Under the pieces are notes generated by a model, which saw only the letters and a program-made list of their open reading frames with translations, was not told the origin of the DNA and ran no database searches. Made by a program: the position numbers and the translations under genes. Shown in pieces: positions 34,328-46,800 of a stretch of 64,000 nucleotides of DNA. Within the stretch, counting starts at the first letter, position 1. The number at the start of each line of letters is the position of its first letter. The DNA lies in contig NC_091209.1 of the NCBI RefSeq assembly GCF_040958095.1, forward strand, positions 11,420,895 to 11,484,894, given 5' to 3'. Origin of the DNA: Procambarus clarkii. Its lineage: Eukaryota > Arthropoda > Malacostraca > Decapoda > Cambaridae.

Positions 34328-34832
34328 ATTGTATATAATGTTTCGCGAACGAACCATTATTATATGTAATACTTTATAGAGTGCTTCTTATAATTTACTG
34401 AGAAGCACCAAGATTTCTCCTAAGTGCTAACCTTTAACACGATGTACGATGCACTGTAGAATAGTGGTTTAAATCATGGGTTGAAACATTAGTTGACACA
34501 GGATGAACTTTCTTATAACTTTTTTTTAACAATTTTTAGTAAAGAGTAAACTATTTTAGTAGAGAGTATTCATCTGTCAACAGCTATCATCTTCGCTGAC
34601 GACTTCACTACAATCTTAATTATTAAGCCTTAAAAATCATCAATACAAAAATAAGGAGCCATCGGTGGTAGCTATATAACGATAGGTGAAAAATAAATCT
34701 TAATTAATAATTTTAATAATTATTATTATTAATTATTTAACTTTGCCTCAAGTCAACTAGATTTTCTTAATTTTCTCGGAATATTGCTGACCTCAGGCTG
34801 CTCAGAGGCAATCAGAGATGGTAATCAATTTC
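34328..34832 (+). mobile_element. Dispersed element, partner of 24.31-24.78 kb
   Basis: gcgaacgaaccattattata, ctgtcaacagctatcatctt and ctttgcctcaagtcaact are the complements of blocks at 24.3-24.8 kb. A third, partial copy lies at 36.04-36.20 kb, same strand. In both + copies the element directly follows minisatellite units. Confidence 0.7.
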
Positions 34833-34869
34833 CTCCTCACGAGCAAATGATTTACCTAAATTTGGAACA

Positions 34870-35172
34870 CTGTGCTCAGTTCCACAAGGTCTCCATGCCG
34901 TCTTCTGTGCTCAGTCCCACAAGGTCTCTGTGCTCAGTCCCACAAGGTCTCCGTGCTCAGTCCCACAAGGTCTCCATGCTGTCCTTTATGTTCAGCCCCA
35001 CAAGGTCTCCGTGCCGTCCTCTTTGCTCAGCCCCACAAGGTCTCCATGCCGTCCTCTGTGCTCAGCCCCACAAGGTTTCTGTGCTCAGTCCCACAAGGCC
35101 TCCATGCCGTCCTCTGCGCTCAGTCCCACAAGGACTCCGTTCTGTCCTCTGTGCTCAGTCCCACAAGGTCGA
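34870..35172. repeat. Imperfect tandem repeat (tgctcagtcccacaaggtct)
   Basis: About ten units of tgctcagycccacaaggtct with variable linkers (ccgtgccgtcctctg). Unit lengths alternate between about 21 and 36 bases. The frames on the + strand are by-products. Confidence 0.9.
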
Positions 35173-35619
35173 ATTACTGACCATTCCCAGGATGCATAAA
35201 CTGTATTGATTGCTTTGGTAATTATTAATATTCTTTTCACATTTATTGCCCAATACCAATCGGCTCTTTCAGAGTGGGGTGCAGAGCACATGTAGTGATA
35301 CAGGGTACATACAAGCCAGAGAAAGGAAGACAGTTACGGGCTATTCATGCCCATGCCACCTCTTGGGTGGCTTAATCGTCATCAATCAATCGATCAATCT
35401 TGGGTGGCTTAATCTGGGGGAGGGGACGGGGGTAGAAATAGCCTAAGCCTTTGGGATGTATTATTTTGTCTCAATAAACATACTTGAACTTGGCTTACTC
35501 TTCATCAATCAATCAAGGAAGCCAGAGTGTATTCGTACACGTTAGGCTTATATCGAGGTCCCTTCCCCCCCCTCCCCACCAAGGACGAATTACTGACCCC
35601 CCCTAGAATGCAACCCCAC

Positions 35620-35740
35620 AACAAGCTGACTAATTCCTGGATGCCTTCTCACTTCTAGGTAAACAGAGGCATTAGGTGAAAGGAAATGTGCCCAACCATT
35701 TCTGTCCCGCCCAGGATACTAAACCGCAATTCTTGATTGT
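35620..35740 (-). mobile_element. Degraded SINE
   Basis: gctgactaattcctggatgc, ctaggtaaacagaggcatta and ggtgaaaggaaatgtgccca follow the inverted body of the 29.0 kb SINE. Confidence 0.6.
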
Positions 35741-35884
35741 GCATCGTGAACGAACCCGACTGTACTAGCACAGCACAGGGTGCATGTGGTGGTGCAGAGT
35801 ACATGTGGGGGTAAAGAGTACATACAGGGTACATATGGAAACACAAGGTGCACATGGTGGTACAGAGTACATGTGCTGGTAGTA

Positions 35885-36210
35885 CTGGATCCAATACCCA
35901 TTCTGTGGGTGTTATGGTCCCTATTCCCATCCACTGGGGGATTGTGGACCCCATACCCATCCTGTGAACGGTATTTGCCCCCATACCCATCCTTTGGGCG
36001 GTAGTGTAATGTACCCTACCCTATACAGTATGTTGTTTATAATACATAATGTACGATCTATTTTCTTTAATTTGTGTAAGCATATCTTATTGTATATAAT
36101 TTGGCACCAATTGAAATATTTACAGATAATTCATAGAACAATTATTATAATTTACCGAGAACTACCAAGATTCCTCAAACCTAGACTACAACCCTTCAAC
36201 AGGATGTAGC
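35885..36210 (+). mobile_element. Minisatellite units plus partial third copy of the 34.3 kb element
   Basis: Four units of the ccatacccatcctttgggcg type at 35885-36010 lead into attgtatataatttggc and ataatttaccgagaactacc, matching the start of the 34.33 kb copy. Confidence 0.6.
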
Positions 36211-36232
36211 TGATCCATGATATTCGAATAGG

Positions 36233-36830
36233 ATGAAAATAATTACACAAAATTCTCCTTCATGTAAGGAATCATTGAGAATTTTGTATACCTCATATGT
36301 CAGACCAATACTGGAATATGTGGCTCCAGCCTGGAATCCACATCTGGTCAAACACAAAACGAAGTTAGAAAAGGTTCAGAGGTATGCCACCAGACTAGTC
36401 CGCGAGCTGAGAGGTATGAGCTACGAGGAAAGATTGTTGGAACTGAACCTCACGACACTGGAAGACAGAAGAGTTAGGGGAGATATGATCACTACCTATA
36501 AAATTCTCAGAGGACTTGATAGGGTATTCCAAAACTGACAGAGGAATTCATAAAGATAAACTGTTTAGCACAGGTGGGACACAGGTGGAAACTGAGTACC
36601 CAAATGAGCCACAGAGATGTTAGAAAGAACTTTTTCAGTGTCAGTTGTTAACAGATGGAATGCATCAGGCAGTGATGTGGTGGAGGCAGACGCCACACAC
36701 AGTTTCAAATCTAGATATTATAGAGCTCAGTATGCTGAGGAATTTGTAAACCAGTTGAATGACAGTTGAGAGGCAGGACCAAAGAGCCAGAGCTCATCCC
36801 CCACAAGCACAACTAGGTGAGTACACCAGA
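36233..36830 (+). mobile_element. CR1-like LINE 3' end, relatively intact
   Basis: The frame 36266-36538 reads LRILYTSYVRPILEYVAPAW, RYATRLVRELRGMSYEERLL and TLEDRRVRGDMITTYKIL, the conserved end of a CR1-like ORF2. The rest continues in other frames (SDVVEADATHSFKSR) to gcacaactaggtgagtac, a typical end. Less decayed than the other LINE pieces here. Confidence 0.8.
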
Positions 36831-37074
36831 AGTGGGAATGGAAAATTAAAATTAAAATTAAAATTTGAGCAGACTATTCTGGTGTCCACGGCGATGGGTT
36901 GGATACTATGGGACGTACTGTACTATGGTACGTGAAGAAGGGTTGGGAGTCTGGTGATGGCTAATAACTGCAAATCTACCACAGGAAAACTGCGAACATT
37001 AGCATCATAGGAACTATGAGCATCATATGACATTAAGTACTATGGTATACCGATGACAGGTTGGTTGAATGTCC

Positions 37075-37300
37075 CAATTTTCAGGATGTTCGTGTGTCTT
37101 ACTTTACGACTGTCCCACGCAGTCATTTGTCTCTTGATAGTATTCTTGGTGAATCCGATACTATTGACAGCGCTTTATGCTCTTTTGCTCTCGTATTGGC
37201 ATCCTTAGTGATATTTAGCACCTTTTAAATATCCTGCAACATTGATGATATTACAGTCTCCCTGGCTTGGTGCTTTTGATAATTACTTGCTTATACAACA
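37075..37300 (+). mobile_element. LINE C-terminal zinc-finger region, scrap
   Basis: Inverted relative of the segments at 27.1 and 56.5 kb: attcttggtgaatccgatac, tattggcatccttagtgata and ccctggcttggtgcttttga. Confidence 0.55.
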
Positions 37301-38685
37301 CACAATTTATCAGGAAATCCATTTAAACCAGACTAAAAAAAAATCAAATGGTCAACTTTTAATTTAAATTTGCCACTTTATAATAATACTGTACCTCCAT
37401 TTCATCTGTCCTTTCCAAATAATCTTAATACAATTCCAAGAACAAACAAATCCTCTTTAGTAAACTTTCATTATCCTATCGACATGAATGAAAAGGTTAA
37501 ACATTTCAAACAATTTTCAAATGCCTTGGTGGCTCTGAAGACTGATGCTTTATAGCATTTCCATAAATATAACGAAACATTTATACTTTAACTTCGTTCA
37601 TAAACAAATACATTGTTTGTAGTAACCAAAGTTCTGGTGCATATTAACATCAAATTATAAGTGCTGTAGGTCCAAATAAATAATGAAGCACAATAGTCAT
37701 GTTTAATAAATATCAAAGCAGCTGCTAAAAAAAAATGCAAGTCATAACTTTATATAAAATAATAGACAAGCTGAAGCTGAATACAATATTTAGATTTTTT
37801 GCAGTTTCAAGAAGCTGACTATACAGATGACTAGATTCTGAATATTTGAGCATATACGTGAGACGAAGCTTACAGCTACATCCAAACCCCCTATTAGAGA
37901 AGTTGTAAATTTAACATAATACTGTATTTTACACTGCATGAAAAAAACAAATGTAATGAGAATATCACAGAAGCTCATTGTAATCTGTTCTAAGAGTAGA
38001 GTGGATGCTGAAGCAAGCTAAAGCCATCACGCCATGGGCCCACACTAGATAATACAGAATAACTTGCAAAATACAGTATAAAATTCTGGGTAGTACAGTT
38101 TTGTTTATAAATTTATATTTATGCATGATTTTATAAATAAATTTATTATTCAAGAATGTGTGTTTTAGTATTATCTAGACTATTTTTAATCTTCTTGCAT
38201 TGATTATATAAAAAGATTTTATTCATAATACTTTAATATAAAATACCGTAGTTAAAAAAAAATCGCTACAAAAACGCATCATAAATGAATGTATGATTTT
38301 TAAAGAATGTGTAAATTTATTGTTAAATGATAACCAGATCAAGAAATCTAAAATGGCATAGTACAGTACAGTATTTGAGTGTGTTAAAAGCTCAACACAC
38401 ATCCACTCCTCACTAAAGCCTTTCACTACAGCACTACTACAGTGTTACTTCATTTACCTGGATCATAATTATTCACCTTTCCTGATTATTTGGGTATATT
38501 TCTCATGTATCTGAACAGTTGCCAGATAAATAGAGCAAGGGCTTTCTCACATAATCAGGTGTCCGTACAAAAAAAAAATTACAATACCAACAAAAATATT
38601 TTGCCCTCTACATTTTTCCTAATATTAAATAATATTTTACCTGTTATAAATTAATTCCTCTTTTATAATATTAATATAACAGAGC
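37301..38685. other. AT-rich, no recognised feature
   Basis: No credible coding frame, splice pair or repeat family seen. Confidence 0.4.
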
Positions 38686-38689
38686 GATC

Positions 38690-38846
38690 ATTTATCCATG
38701 ATCGCTCTGTGGTGTAACATGGGAGAGGAGCACATGGGTATTTTGTCAATTTAAGGTCTACAGTGCTTGCGTTGAGCACTGTAAACCTGTCAAAAAACCC
38801 ATGTGTTCCTCTCCCATGTTACACCACAGAGCAATCATGGGTAAAT
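38690..38846. repeat. Long near-perfect hairpin with a 7-base loop
   Basis: The left arm (38690-38766) and right arm (38774-38846) pair with few mismatches around loop tgcgttg. Blocks: gtggtgtaacatgggagagg and agcacatgggt against acccatgtgttcctctccca and tgttacaccac. The left end contains a nested palindrome, acagagcgatca / tgatcgctctgt. Confidence 0.9.
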
Positions 38847-39390
38847 TTCAAGGATATTATCTAATTTCACTCTTGACTAGGAAAGATGTCTTGCAGCAGT
38901 ATTATGCTAAAGCAGATCACTACAATAATAATGAAAAGCAAAGACTGATTCATACAATTTTACAAAATACAAATATTTTTCCAACATACCGGTATTTCTT
39001 TGTATTTACATGAATTTTTATCACACGTCTGTTAAAACATGCTAAACTGTTTCACTATTTCCAATAAAACATCAAGCATTAAATATAATGAATAAATATA
39101 AATTAAGAAAGGCCACTTTCTTTTGGCCCTCAGCAGCTCCTAAAGTTAAGCACTGGTCTAGCCAAACCCTACAAACACATCTCATCCTTGCCTACCTGAA
39201 GCCAGAACAAGAATCTGGTTCTCCCTCTAGGCGAGGAAAACTTGAGGATCAGAGATCAACTCAAAACTGTGTAAAGACCCACCAGAAAGCATGTATGCAA
39301 CAAAACAAGCAACACTTGAAGAAAATTTGGTACCCGATGGTAACTTGGCAAATGATCATTGCTACTAAGAAAGTACAGTATACAGTTTAA

Positions 39391-41120
39391 CCACTGTGCT
39401 GCTCATCTTCCAAATAAGGCACCCCTCCCTGTGCGTAGGAAATGAATTCTCGGGAAAAAATTCTTTTTGATTTTGAAAATGTTAAATACCCTTCCCTGAT
39501 CACAGATATGTATAATAATAATAATAAAAAAAAAAAAATGTAATTACTTTGGCTGCAATGGGGTCTGGAAAATGGCGTGTGATGTCACGATTTGGTGGTC
39601 GCCCGTCACTTAGACTCCCGAAGCCTGTCGCCCACCAGCTTCAACATGCGCGAGTTGCCACAAATATTGTTTTGTTAATTTTTTGCGTACATTTCCAAAT
39701 GCATTTGTTTTGTTTTTTCTTGCCAATCCTATGTATAATGAACACACACACAATATTATGGCAGTAGAACATCCATACTGTCCCAAGACACTATTATATG
39801 TGTCACAAATGTGTCCACATATATTGCTCATATATCCAATATTTCATGTTCATTTATGTATATTTACAACATATTTACACACTATACACTATCACACACT
39901 ATATACATTTACCATCAACACACTCAGAACTCTGCAAGTGTGAGCTGCCACACCCAGTCAGCTCTCCCTCACTCCTCCAACACCTAGCTTACTCCTCCCA
40001 CCATACTGTTATTGTTTTTATTACACTATTTACACACGTTATGTATATGTATCTACATGATTTATTCACCATAACTATACAACTAAGCCGGTACTGTGTC
40101 AAAATAGCATAGTGGCCACCATACACCGCATGAGAAATCACACAGCAGCCAGCAGACGACACTACAAGTACAACGCTACCTCTCACCAAAATGGCTCCTC
40201 CCAACATACTCCTGTTGCTGTTATTACACTATATACACACACATTGTATATACCCATGTACATATGTGTTCACCATAGCAAACCACTAAGCTAGTATGGT
40301 GAGCAAAACAAGAGTGGCTGCCACACACAGTGACGCTATATGAATTCCCTCCCTCACCAAAATTCCTCCTCCCACAATACTACGCACATATGTACATGGG
40401 GTATATACACACATTGTATATACCATATACATATGTGTTCACCATAGCAAACCACTAAGCTAGTATGGTGAGCAAAACAAGATTGGTTGCCACACACAGT
40501 GACGCTATCTGGACTCCCTCCCTCACCAAACCACCACCTCTCACAATACTACGCACAGCACTACTTATACCACAATCCTGCTATTATCACAATCATGGTC
40601 ACTAAATCCTGTAAATGAATAATTGCCCAAGTTTATTTTGTAAAGTAACATATGAAGTTGTTTGAATATTCCTAGATGGATGAAATAATGCTGTGGTGCT
40701 GTGGCTAGTGCTGTGAACATCGTGAACAGCATTGATTCACTGATATTTGAACTTTGTACACAGTCATTATCACACTCAGGCTCTTCTGTAATACTATCAT
40801 GGCTAAATAATACCAGTTATATATATATTTTGACATTATTAGGCAATGCTGTGGTCACAAGCTGAACAGCAGTGCTGTGAGCTCATGCTGTGTGCACCAG
40901 CCTTGGTTGCTCACTCAGTACTGAGGCTCTCACACCCAGAAATGTTGCTCACGATTTTTTTTTTAAATGGCATCTGTTTACAAGAGCCCTGAGGAAGCTG
41001 ATGTGAACCCCATGTAGCCGCAGGAGTTTTGAATCATACACTAAAAATATAAGAGCTCGGAGGCGCATTGCACCCCCCCCCCCCATAGAGCGCTTGCAGG
41101 CGCGTTGCGCAGTTTAATGG
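39391..41120. mobile_element. Non-autonomous piggyBac-like element with TTAA target sites
   Basis: TTAA at 39387-39390 and 41121-41124 bracket ends ccactgtgctgc and, inverted, ccattaaactgcgc. It shares ggtcgcccgt, gttgccacaaatatt and ggttgctcactcagtact with the 8.6-10.1 kb element. About 185-base tandem units lie at 40225-40560 (accatagcaaaccactaagc). No transposase seen. Confidence 0.65.
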
Positions 41121-41136
41121 TTAAACACCCTAACAG

Positions 41137-42250
41137 TGATGTGCTTGACTGCCACCAGGTGGCAGCCCAGTCACCTGGGGACCCAGCCAGCCTGCACCCT
41201 CACTCAAGAGCTGCCCAAACCAAACCCTCCTTCCAGGCATAAAGAGCATCTTGCTGCCCAATAGTCACTGATAGGCAAGCTTGATTTCTGGGAGGGTTCC
41301 CTCAGTAGCTCACCAAGCTAACTCTCAAAAGCATCATGACCAGCAGTGTTCTGACAAGGCCAAACGATATAAGGTAAGAGTATTAGGCATCATTCAGCAA
41401 TCGTGGAAGAGCCAAAAAATGAAAGACATCACAATGGGCAATGACAGAAGACAGTTGCTGAAGAGACACATGAAAGGTACACTAAACCATCTCATTCTGC
41501 TGCCTCAAATAAAAAGATTAATGTAAAACGAAGTGGTCTGCTACTCTGCTTCCACACAGGTGTACACAAAGCCTAAAAGTGCCATACTTTCAGATCAGTA
41601 GTGTCTTAAACCAGCCAAGCAATTGATACCTTGGGAAGGAAAAAGATGGGGATAAGGGTTAATAGGACAATATGGAAGCCAGAAGAAAGACAGGCCCCAC
41701 AACTGTCTCCAACCTGGATAGCACGAAAGGAAGCAGAGGGACTAATGATTCCAGTCCAGGCAAAACGTATTCACCACAAGAGCCTCACGATAAGTATCGG
41801 TGCCATAAATACAGTACTGTACTGGAAGCCACGGATTACATAAGAAGGTAAACTGGTCCATCTGCTTATGGATGATTCGCGCAAAGGAGGCCTAGTCGAC
41901 CAGCTATTGTGTTGAAATTGGACAAAAGCAAGACAGTTCACGAGAACTTTTGGCACGCACTTGAAAGTAAATGACACCGAGATCATATCCTCAGAGAAGG
42001 CCCCACAGGAAATGGAAACATAAAACAATCATGTAGAAGTAAGGAAACAATTATCAAACAGTGACCCTTATTAGAACTCTAGTTCCAGGGATAGCCAACA
42101 TGACTTAGCTTAAGCATGAAGCAGAGGATGGGCTCAGTGAAACTAATGCTGTGACTAGACTAGTGAGGGTGCAGGCCAGCTGGGGCCTCTAGTAAATTGC
42201 TCTACCAACTGATGGCAATTGGGTACATTGTGATTCCAGTGTTTACACCA
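41137..42250. mobile_element. Unclassified repeat with imperfect inverted ends
   Basis: gccagcctgcaccctcactc (41188-41207) is the complement of agtgagggtgcaggccagct (42163-42182), and pairing extends further outwards. The inside has only broken frames. It could be another DIRS relative. Confidence 0.4.
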
Positions 42251-42259
42251 TGGAAAATG

Positions 42260-43660
42260 ATTGCCTTCTTACCTCCAGGTACCTAACGTGTTTGTAAGCA
42301 ATTACTGGTAGATTTTGGGGGGTTTTGGGTTGATTTCCAATCCCCAAGCTTCTCTTGTCTTGAGAACCAGATATTTCTGAAGGGACATCCTACCCCCTCC
42401 AAAAATAATAAAAATTCATTGGGTTGAAGAAGTGCAGAAATTGCTTTATGTGGCCTTTTTGTTCAATCATACTGTACATCCACACATTGATTCAGATAAA
42501 TGAAATGACACTGTACAACTGTACTAAATATTAAATTAACAGTTAGTGTCAAGGAATGAAGATACAATTTCCAGAAAATGCTTTTAAAAATTTAACCTAA
42601 TAAAGCTGAGAAATGTTCAAAAAATGAAGTCGAGAAAAATATCTAATGCTATTGACAAATACCAAATATTATAGGTCAAATTTGTCCCATACAAGACCTT
42701 CTAGCCCAACAGAAAGCTTAAGGCCTAATGTAGTTCAGGCCTACATTATGAGTGCAACTGGCTCAAATCTTATTGTCTTCTGTATAATGACCAGTTAGTT
42801 ATAATTTTATTATATTCTATATAATATTGGGCATAAACTAATTTTTATACTGTACTGCATATAAAATCCAGTTATTTTTGTTTTGTTTTAATTTAATGGG
42901 AGTCAATACCTAGCAATGAAATATGGGAATATACCACACAAACAATTCCTAGACTTTTGTGGTGAACTGTATTTTTCACAATGACGGAAGGTGAAAAATG
43001 TGGTGAAAAATAAGTGATGGCCAAGACGATGTTCTCGGCCAGTGATGTCCGAGAACACCTACAGTACCCAGTCCACACTGGTTTAATACGGTGCTACAGT
43101 ACATCACTAACTGGGAAACATGTCTGGGAGTTGCTTGCATAATGCCTAAGTTGACACCATTAATACAAGAATACAATTATTATACAACAATAATTATTAA
43201 CATATTGTAATTAAATAGAATACCTATTAATTTAATTCATCTTTACTGGAACCATATTTTTGTGACAACCACTTAAATAAACTATAAAGTTATCAAAAAT
43301 AGATTGATTATACATGAAAAACATAATAAATTATAAGTTATTACAATAAACTACTGAATCTTGTGAGCTCAATTTAACTTGATATATACTGTACTGACAA
43401 ACATCAAAAGTACTATACACCCCACATAGTGGGAAAAAGATCACATGATATATATATATACTTTATACAAATTAGTGTGATACCTTTTAAAGTATGGTAT
43501 GACACAAGGAAAACTACAAATTCAGATTACACATTTTTGTATAATTACAGTACATTAAAAAACTAAAATCTACTCACTTCATTAGTAGAGATCTGCTATG
43601 ATCTATTTTCCATGAAAATTAGGCATTGTTTAATGATTGCCAGTAACAGGCATATGTAAA
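42260..43660. other. Probable KIF3A 3' flank, nothing specific
   Basis: AT-rich sequence that should include the 3' untranslated region of KIF3A just below 43669. A short hairpin gatgttctcggccagtgatg / tccgagaacacc lies at about 43028-43060. Confidence 0.4.
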
Positions 43661-43668
43661 ACACTTAG

Positions 43669-43809
43669 CTACTTATCATATTTTCTTGCAGATCTACTGT
43701 GCTTTGGTCGTGGAATGCCTGACCTCTTTCTACGAGGCTTGGCAGTGGGTTGAGAATATACGTCAGGACTGTAGGTCTGGTACACCTGCCACATGTCGCC
43801 ATCTTGGCT
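43669..43809 (-). CDS. KIF3A: KIF3A last coding exon, basic tail and stop
   Basis: The acceptor is ttgtgactttcag (- strand), phase 0 as required. There are 46 codons then TAG. The peptide starts [20 protein letters not shown] and continues [16 protein letters not shown], ending KYDK. Vertebrate KIF3A also ends in a basic stretch rich in RPK and RRKR (family knowledge), so this is a good terminal exon despite weak identity. A small alternative exon within the 19 kb intron cannot be excluded. Confidence 0.8.
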   Translation of the reverse strand, partial: SQDGDMWQVYQTYSPDVYSQPTAKPRRKRSGIPRPKHSRSARKYDK

Positions 43810-46800
43810 CTGAAAGTCACAATAGAAATGTTACACTCACACACTACATATACAATAACAAGTTTGCATTCCTATAAAAAACTAGTCATTTATTGTATTT
43901 TCTCTTTGTAAAGCACCTTTCTTAGAAACACATAATTGGTTATTTACAGCTAATTAGCCACTTCCAAATTATTGAACAGTATTTAAAATTCTAAAATCAT
44001 AATGATTCAGATCTACAGATAAGGGGAAAAAATAGGCCATAGAAGCTACTGTATAACCAAGTTTCTATGACAAGAAATACAACTAGAAGATAAGAGCTAC
44101 ATACTACATAATGTCCCTTCAGATACAGTAATTCCTATTAATCCTGCTGCAAGCATATGATGTGAACCCTACACACTTATTAAAATCAAGGCCCTCACAT
44201 CTGGAACAGAGGCAAGTGAAGCCATGTTATGCTGGTCCACAAAAATTCCCCATGACAGCCTAGAAATGCAAATATAAAGTTTCTTAAGAGCCCTGCGGAA
44301 ACCACCAAAAAGGGCTTCAGAAGCACAGGTAGTCGTAAAGGTGCAGTCATGTGCTGCACACCAAGCAAGCACTTTATCTTGAAAAACCTTGCAAAGCCTC
44401 CTATGAAAGGAGGGGTGTCAGCTAGCCAGAAGAAACAGGAAACGTCACATTGCGGACAAGAAGGCAAAGCAGACCCAGACCCGAATGAGGCAGGGGCCAG
44501 CAAGGAAGTGACGACTGAACCCTGCAGAAGGAACCAAAGCAACCCTGCATAAGCCAAAACCAGTGCAACATTGGACAATGGGAACCTATTGAATTAAGAC
44601 AAGTCTGAAGCACTGAAAGGCACATGTAAATGATATCTTGGGAGAGCAATCAAGGATTACCAGATCATGCAACAACATGGGAAGGAAAAAGCTCTCCAAA
44701 AGAGCAAAAGACCCTCCACCGAAGAAACCAATGTCCAGGATGGGTCAAGGGTGCACACACACATACTCTTTGGGCTCCCTCCCTAGTTCCAGAAGCCAAC
44801 CATCATGGCCCTGGGGCAGAGCCACATTCCACGCCCAACCCTCAGGTGTCGTCCTAAGGAGACAACAGAATGGTGTCCAAACGGACAACAGAAAGGTGTT
44901 GTCCCGAGAAGAAAGATCAGAGGGAGAGTGTGTAGTGGTGAAGGTGAAGCTCCGCAACTCCAGCAGGAAGAGATAGCTCAGCTGCCTCCACTCTCAAAAT
45001 GAATGGGACCACCCCCCAGGCCAAGGCCAAGTAAAACCCCAAGTGAACCCAGGCTCGACTCCAAAAAACACACACACACACACATCAGAGCTGGATCCAG
45101 GAGGTGGGGAAGAGACTATTAGTAGGGAAACCCCCCTACCCCTGCAGGGGGAAGGAAGAGAAGATGCAGACTTAGCCCAGTTCAACAAATCCATGTCCCT
45201 AAGCACCAAAATGGCCATCTCCAGAGCATTCAAACAAGCAACAAACTGTGAACCTTGAGCATGGGAAAATCACACCTGTAAAGCTGGCAAACTTCATAAT
45301 GAGAAGCAAGCAGAGAGAGGAGACAATATGTGCACACATGATGCAGGACCCTGGGTCATATGTATCATTGATACAGCAGGCAGCTTGGTGTAGGTAGAGA
45401 ATGATCACCATCCAGTGGTATAACCAACGAGCACCCTTCAAATGTGCACGTAGTGAATGTGGACTTGAAGGGTTGAGCTAAAACAAGCCACATTGCAGAC
45501 CCATGTGGAAATTACAGGTACCAGAGCTTGAAGGTAGCTAAGAAGGGCAGCCAGGCAATAGAGGTGCTGCCAAAAGAACAGACAATGAATTCAGCCTGTA
45601 AACAATGTGGCTACTAAGGGTGTTCGTTGCATGCTTTATAAACATGTGTGTAAAATATACCAGGCCCACGCACTCTCGCCAAGATGTAAACATATGCATG
45701 TGAAGCACGCACTAAAAGAATAATACACAAACAAATGGCACCTGTAGGACATGAAATGATGGCCAGAACTTGGCTTAGAAGCAGTGGGTCATGCTGCAAA
45801 AGACTGGCCCAGGTAGCCCTCTACAAGTGGACTTTTCCACATCAGCAACATGAATGAGGAGTTAGGACTGAGTGGCAGGGCAAAGATGGTCCAGGGCTCC
45901 ACGCCACCCGGTGACAGCTATCGGTTTCAATACTCAGTAGCTGTCACTAGTTTCAAAAGATTCTCTCGAAACTTGAAATTTTCAAGATTCATTTGTTTCA
46001 CCTGAATATTTTGTGGAGTTGTTTTGATGTTTCATTTTCTATGACTCTTACAGTTGTCTGTGTGCTTCACTGAGGGTGATGAAAATAGTCCACTGCTCTG
46101 TGCAAGGTACTAGGTTCTGGCTCTGGTTCCCGGTAGATTAAAAGGGCTCCTGAAACTGATGTGACCCAGTGTTTGGGAGCCCTTTCAGCAAGATATCTTC
46201 AGGGAGCCCCAAGGGACTCCTCCGAGAAGTGTTTGCTGGATCAAACAAAATTCTTTACAAGAATGTCCGGAGGAACAGAGACCAACCTCTACAATACTCT
46301 TGAACTGGCTTTTTGGTTCCCCCTTAACCCTTAGGACTTTCCTCCTGTTCCATGGCATGTCTTCTCTCTTGATTGGTTATGATGAATCATAACCAAATTT
46401 ACCACTTACAAATACTGGTAAATATACAATAAATTAAAAACTAGCATTAAGGATTAAATACTGTATCTAAAAGTGAATACAAAAAATACAAAAATTGATT
46501 TGTGGGATACCAGCCTCTTTAATAATATGGAATATCCTATTCACATGGAAAGCAATGGCACATCCCAGCATGAGAGTAAATAACATCCTCAATGACCTTG
46601 GCAACACAGTGAAATAATTTTTTTTCCTGGATAGTGTTATTTTCTGATTGTTTATGTCTATAAAATACAGAAAATGACTATTATTTCTCTCAAATTTTGC
46701 TTTACCCTTTGCCTCGGACAGCTTAGGGAAGACATCTTTATCTAGTGCTGCAACACATTGTTTTACAAGTCGCAAGCCTCCAGGTACCTTCAAGACGTCT

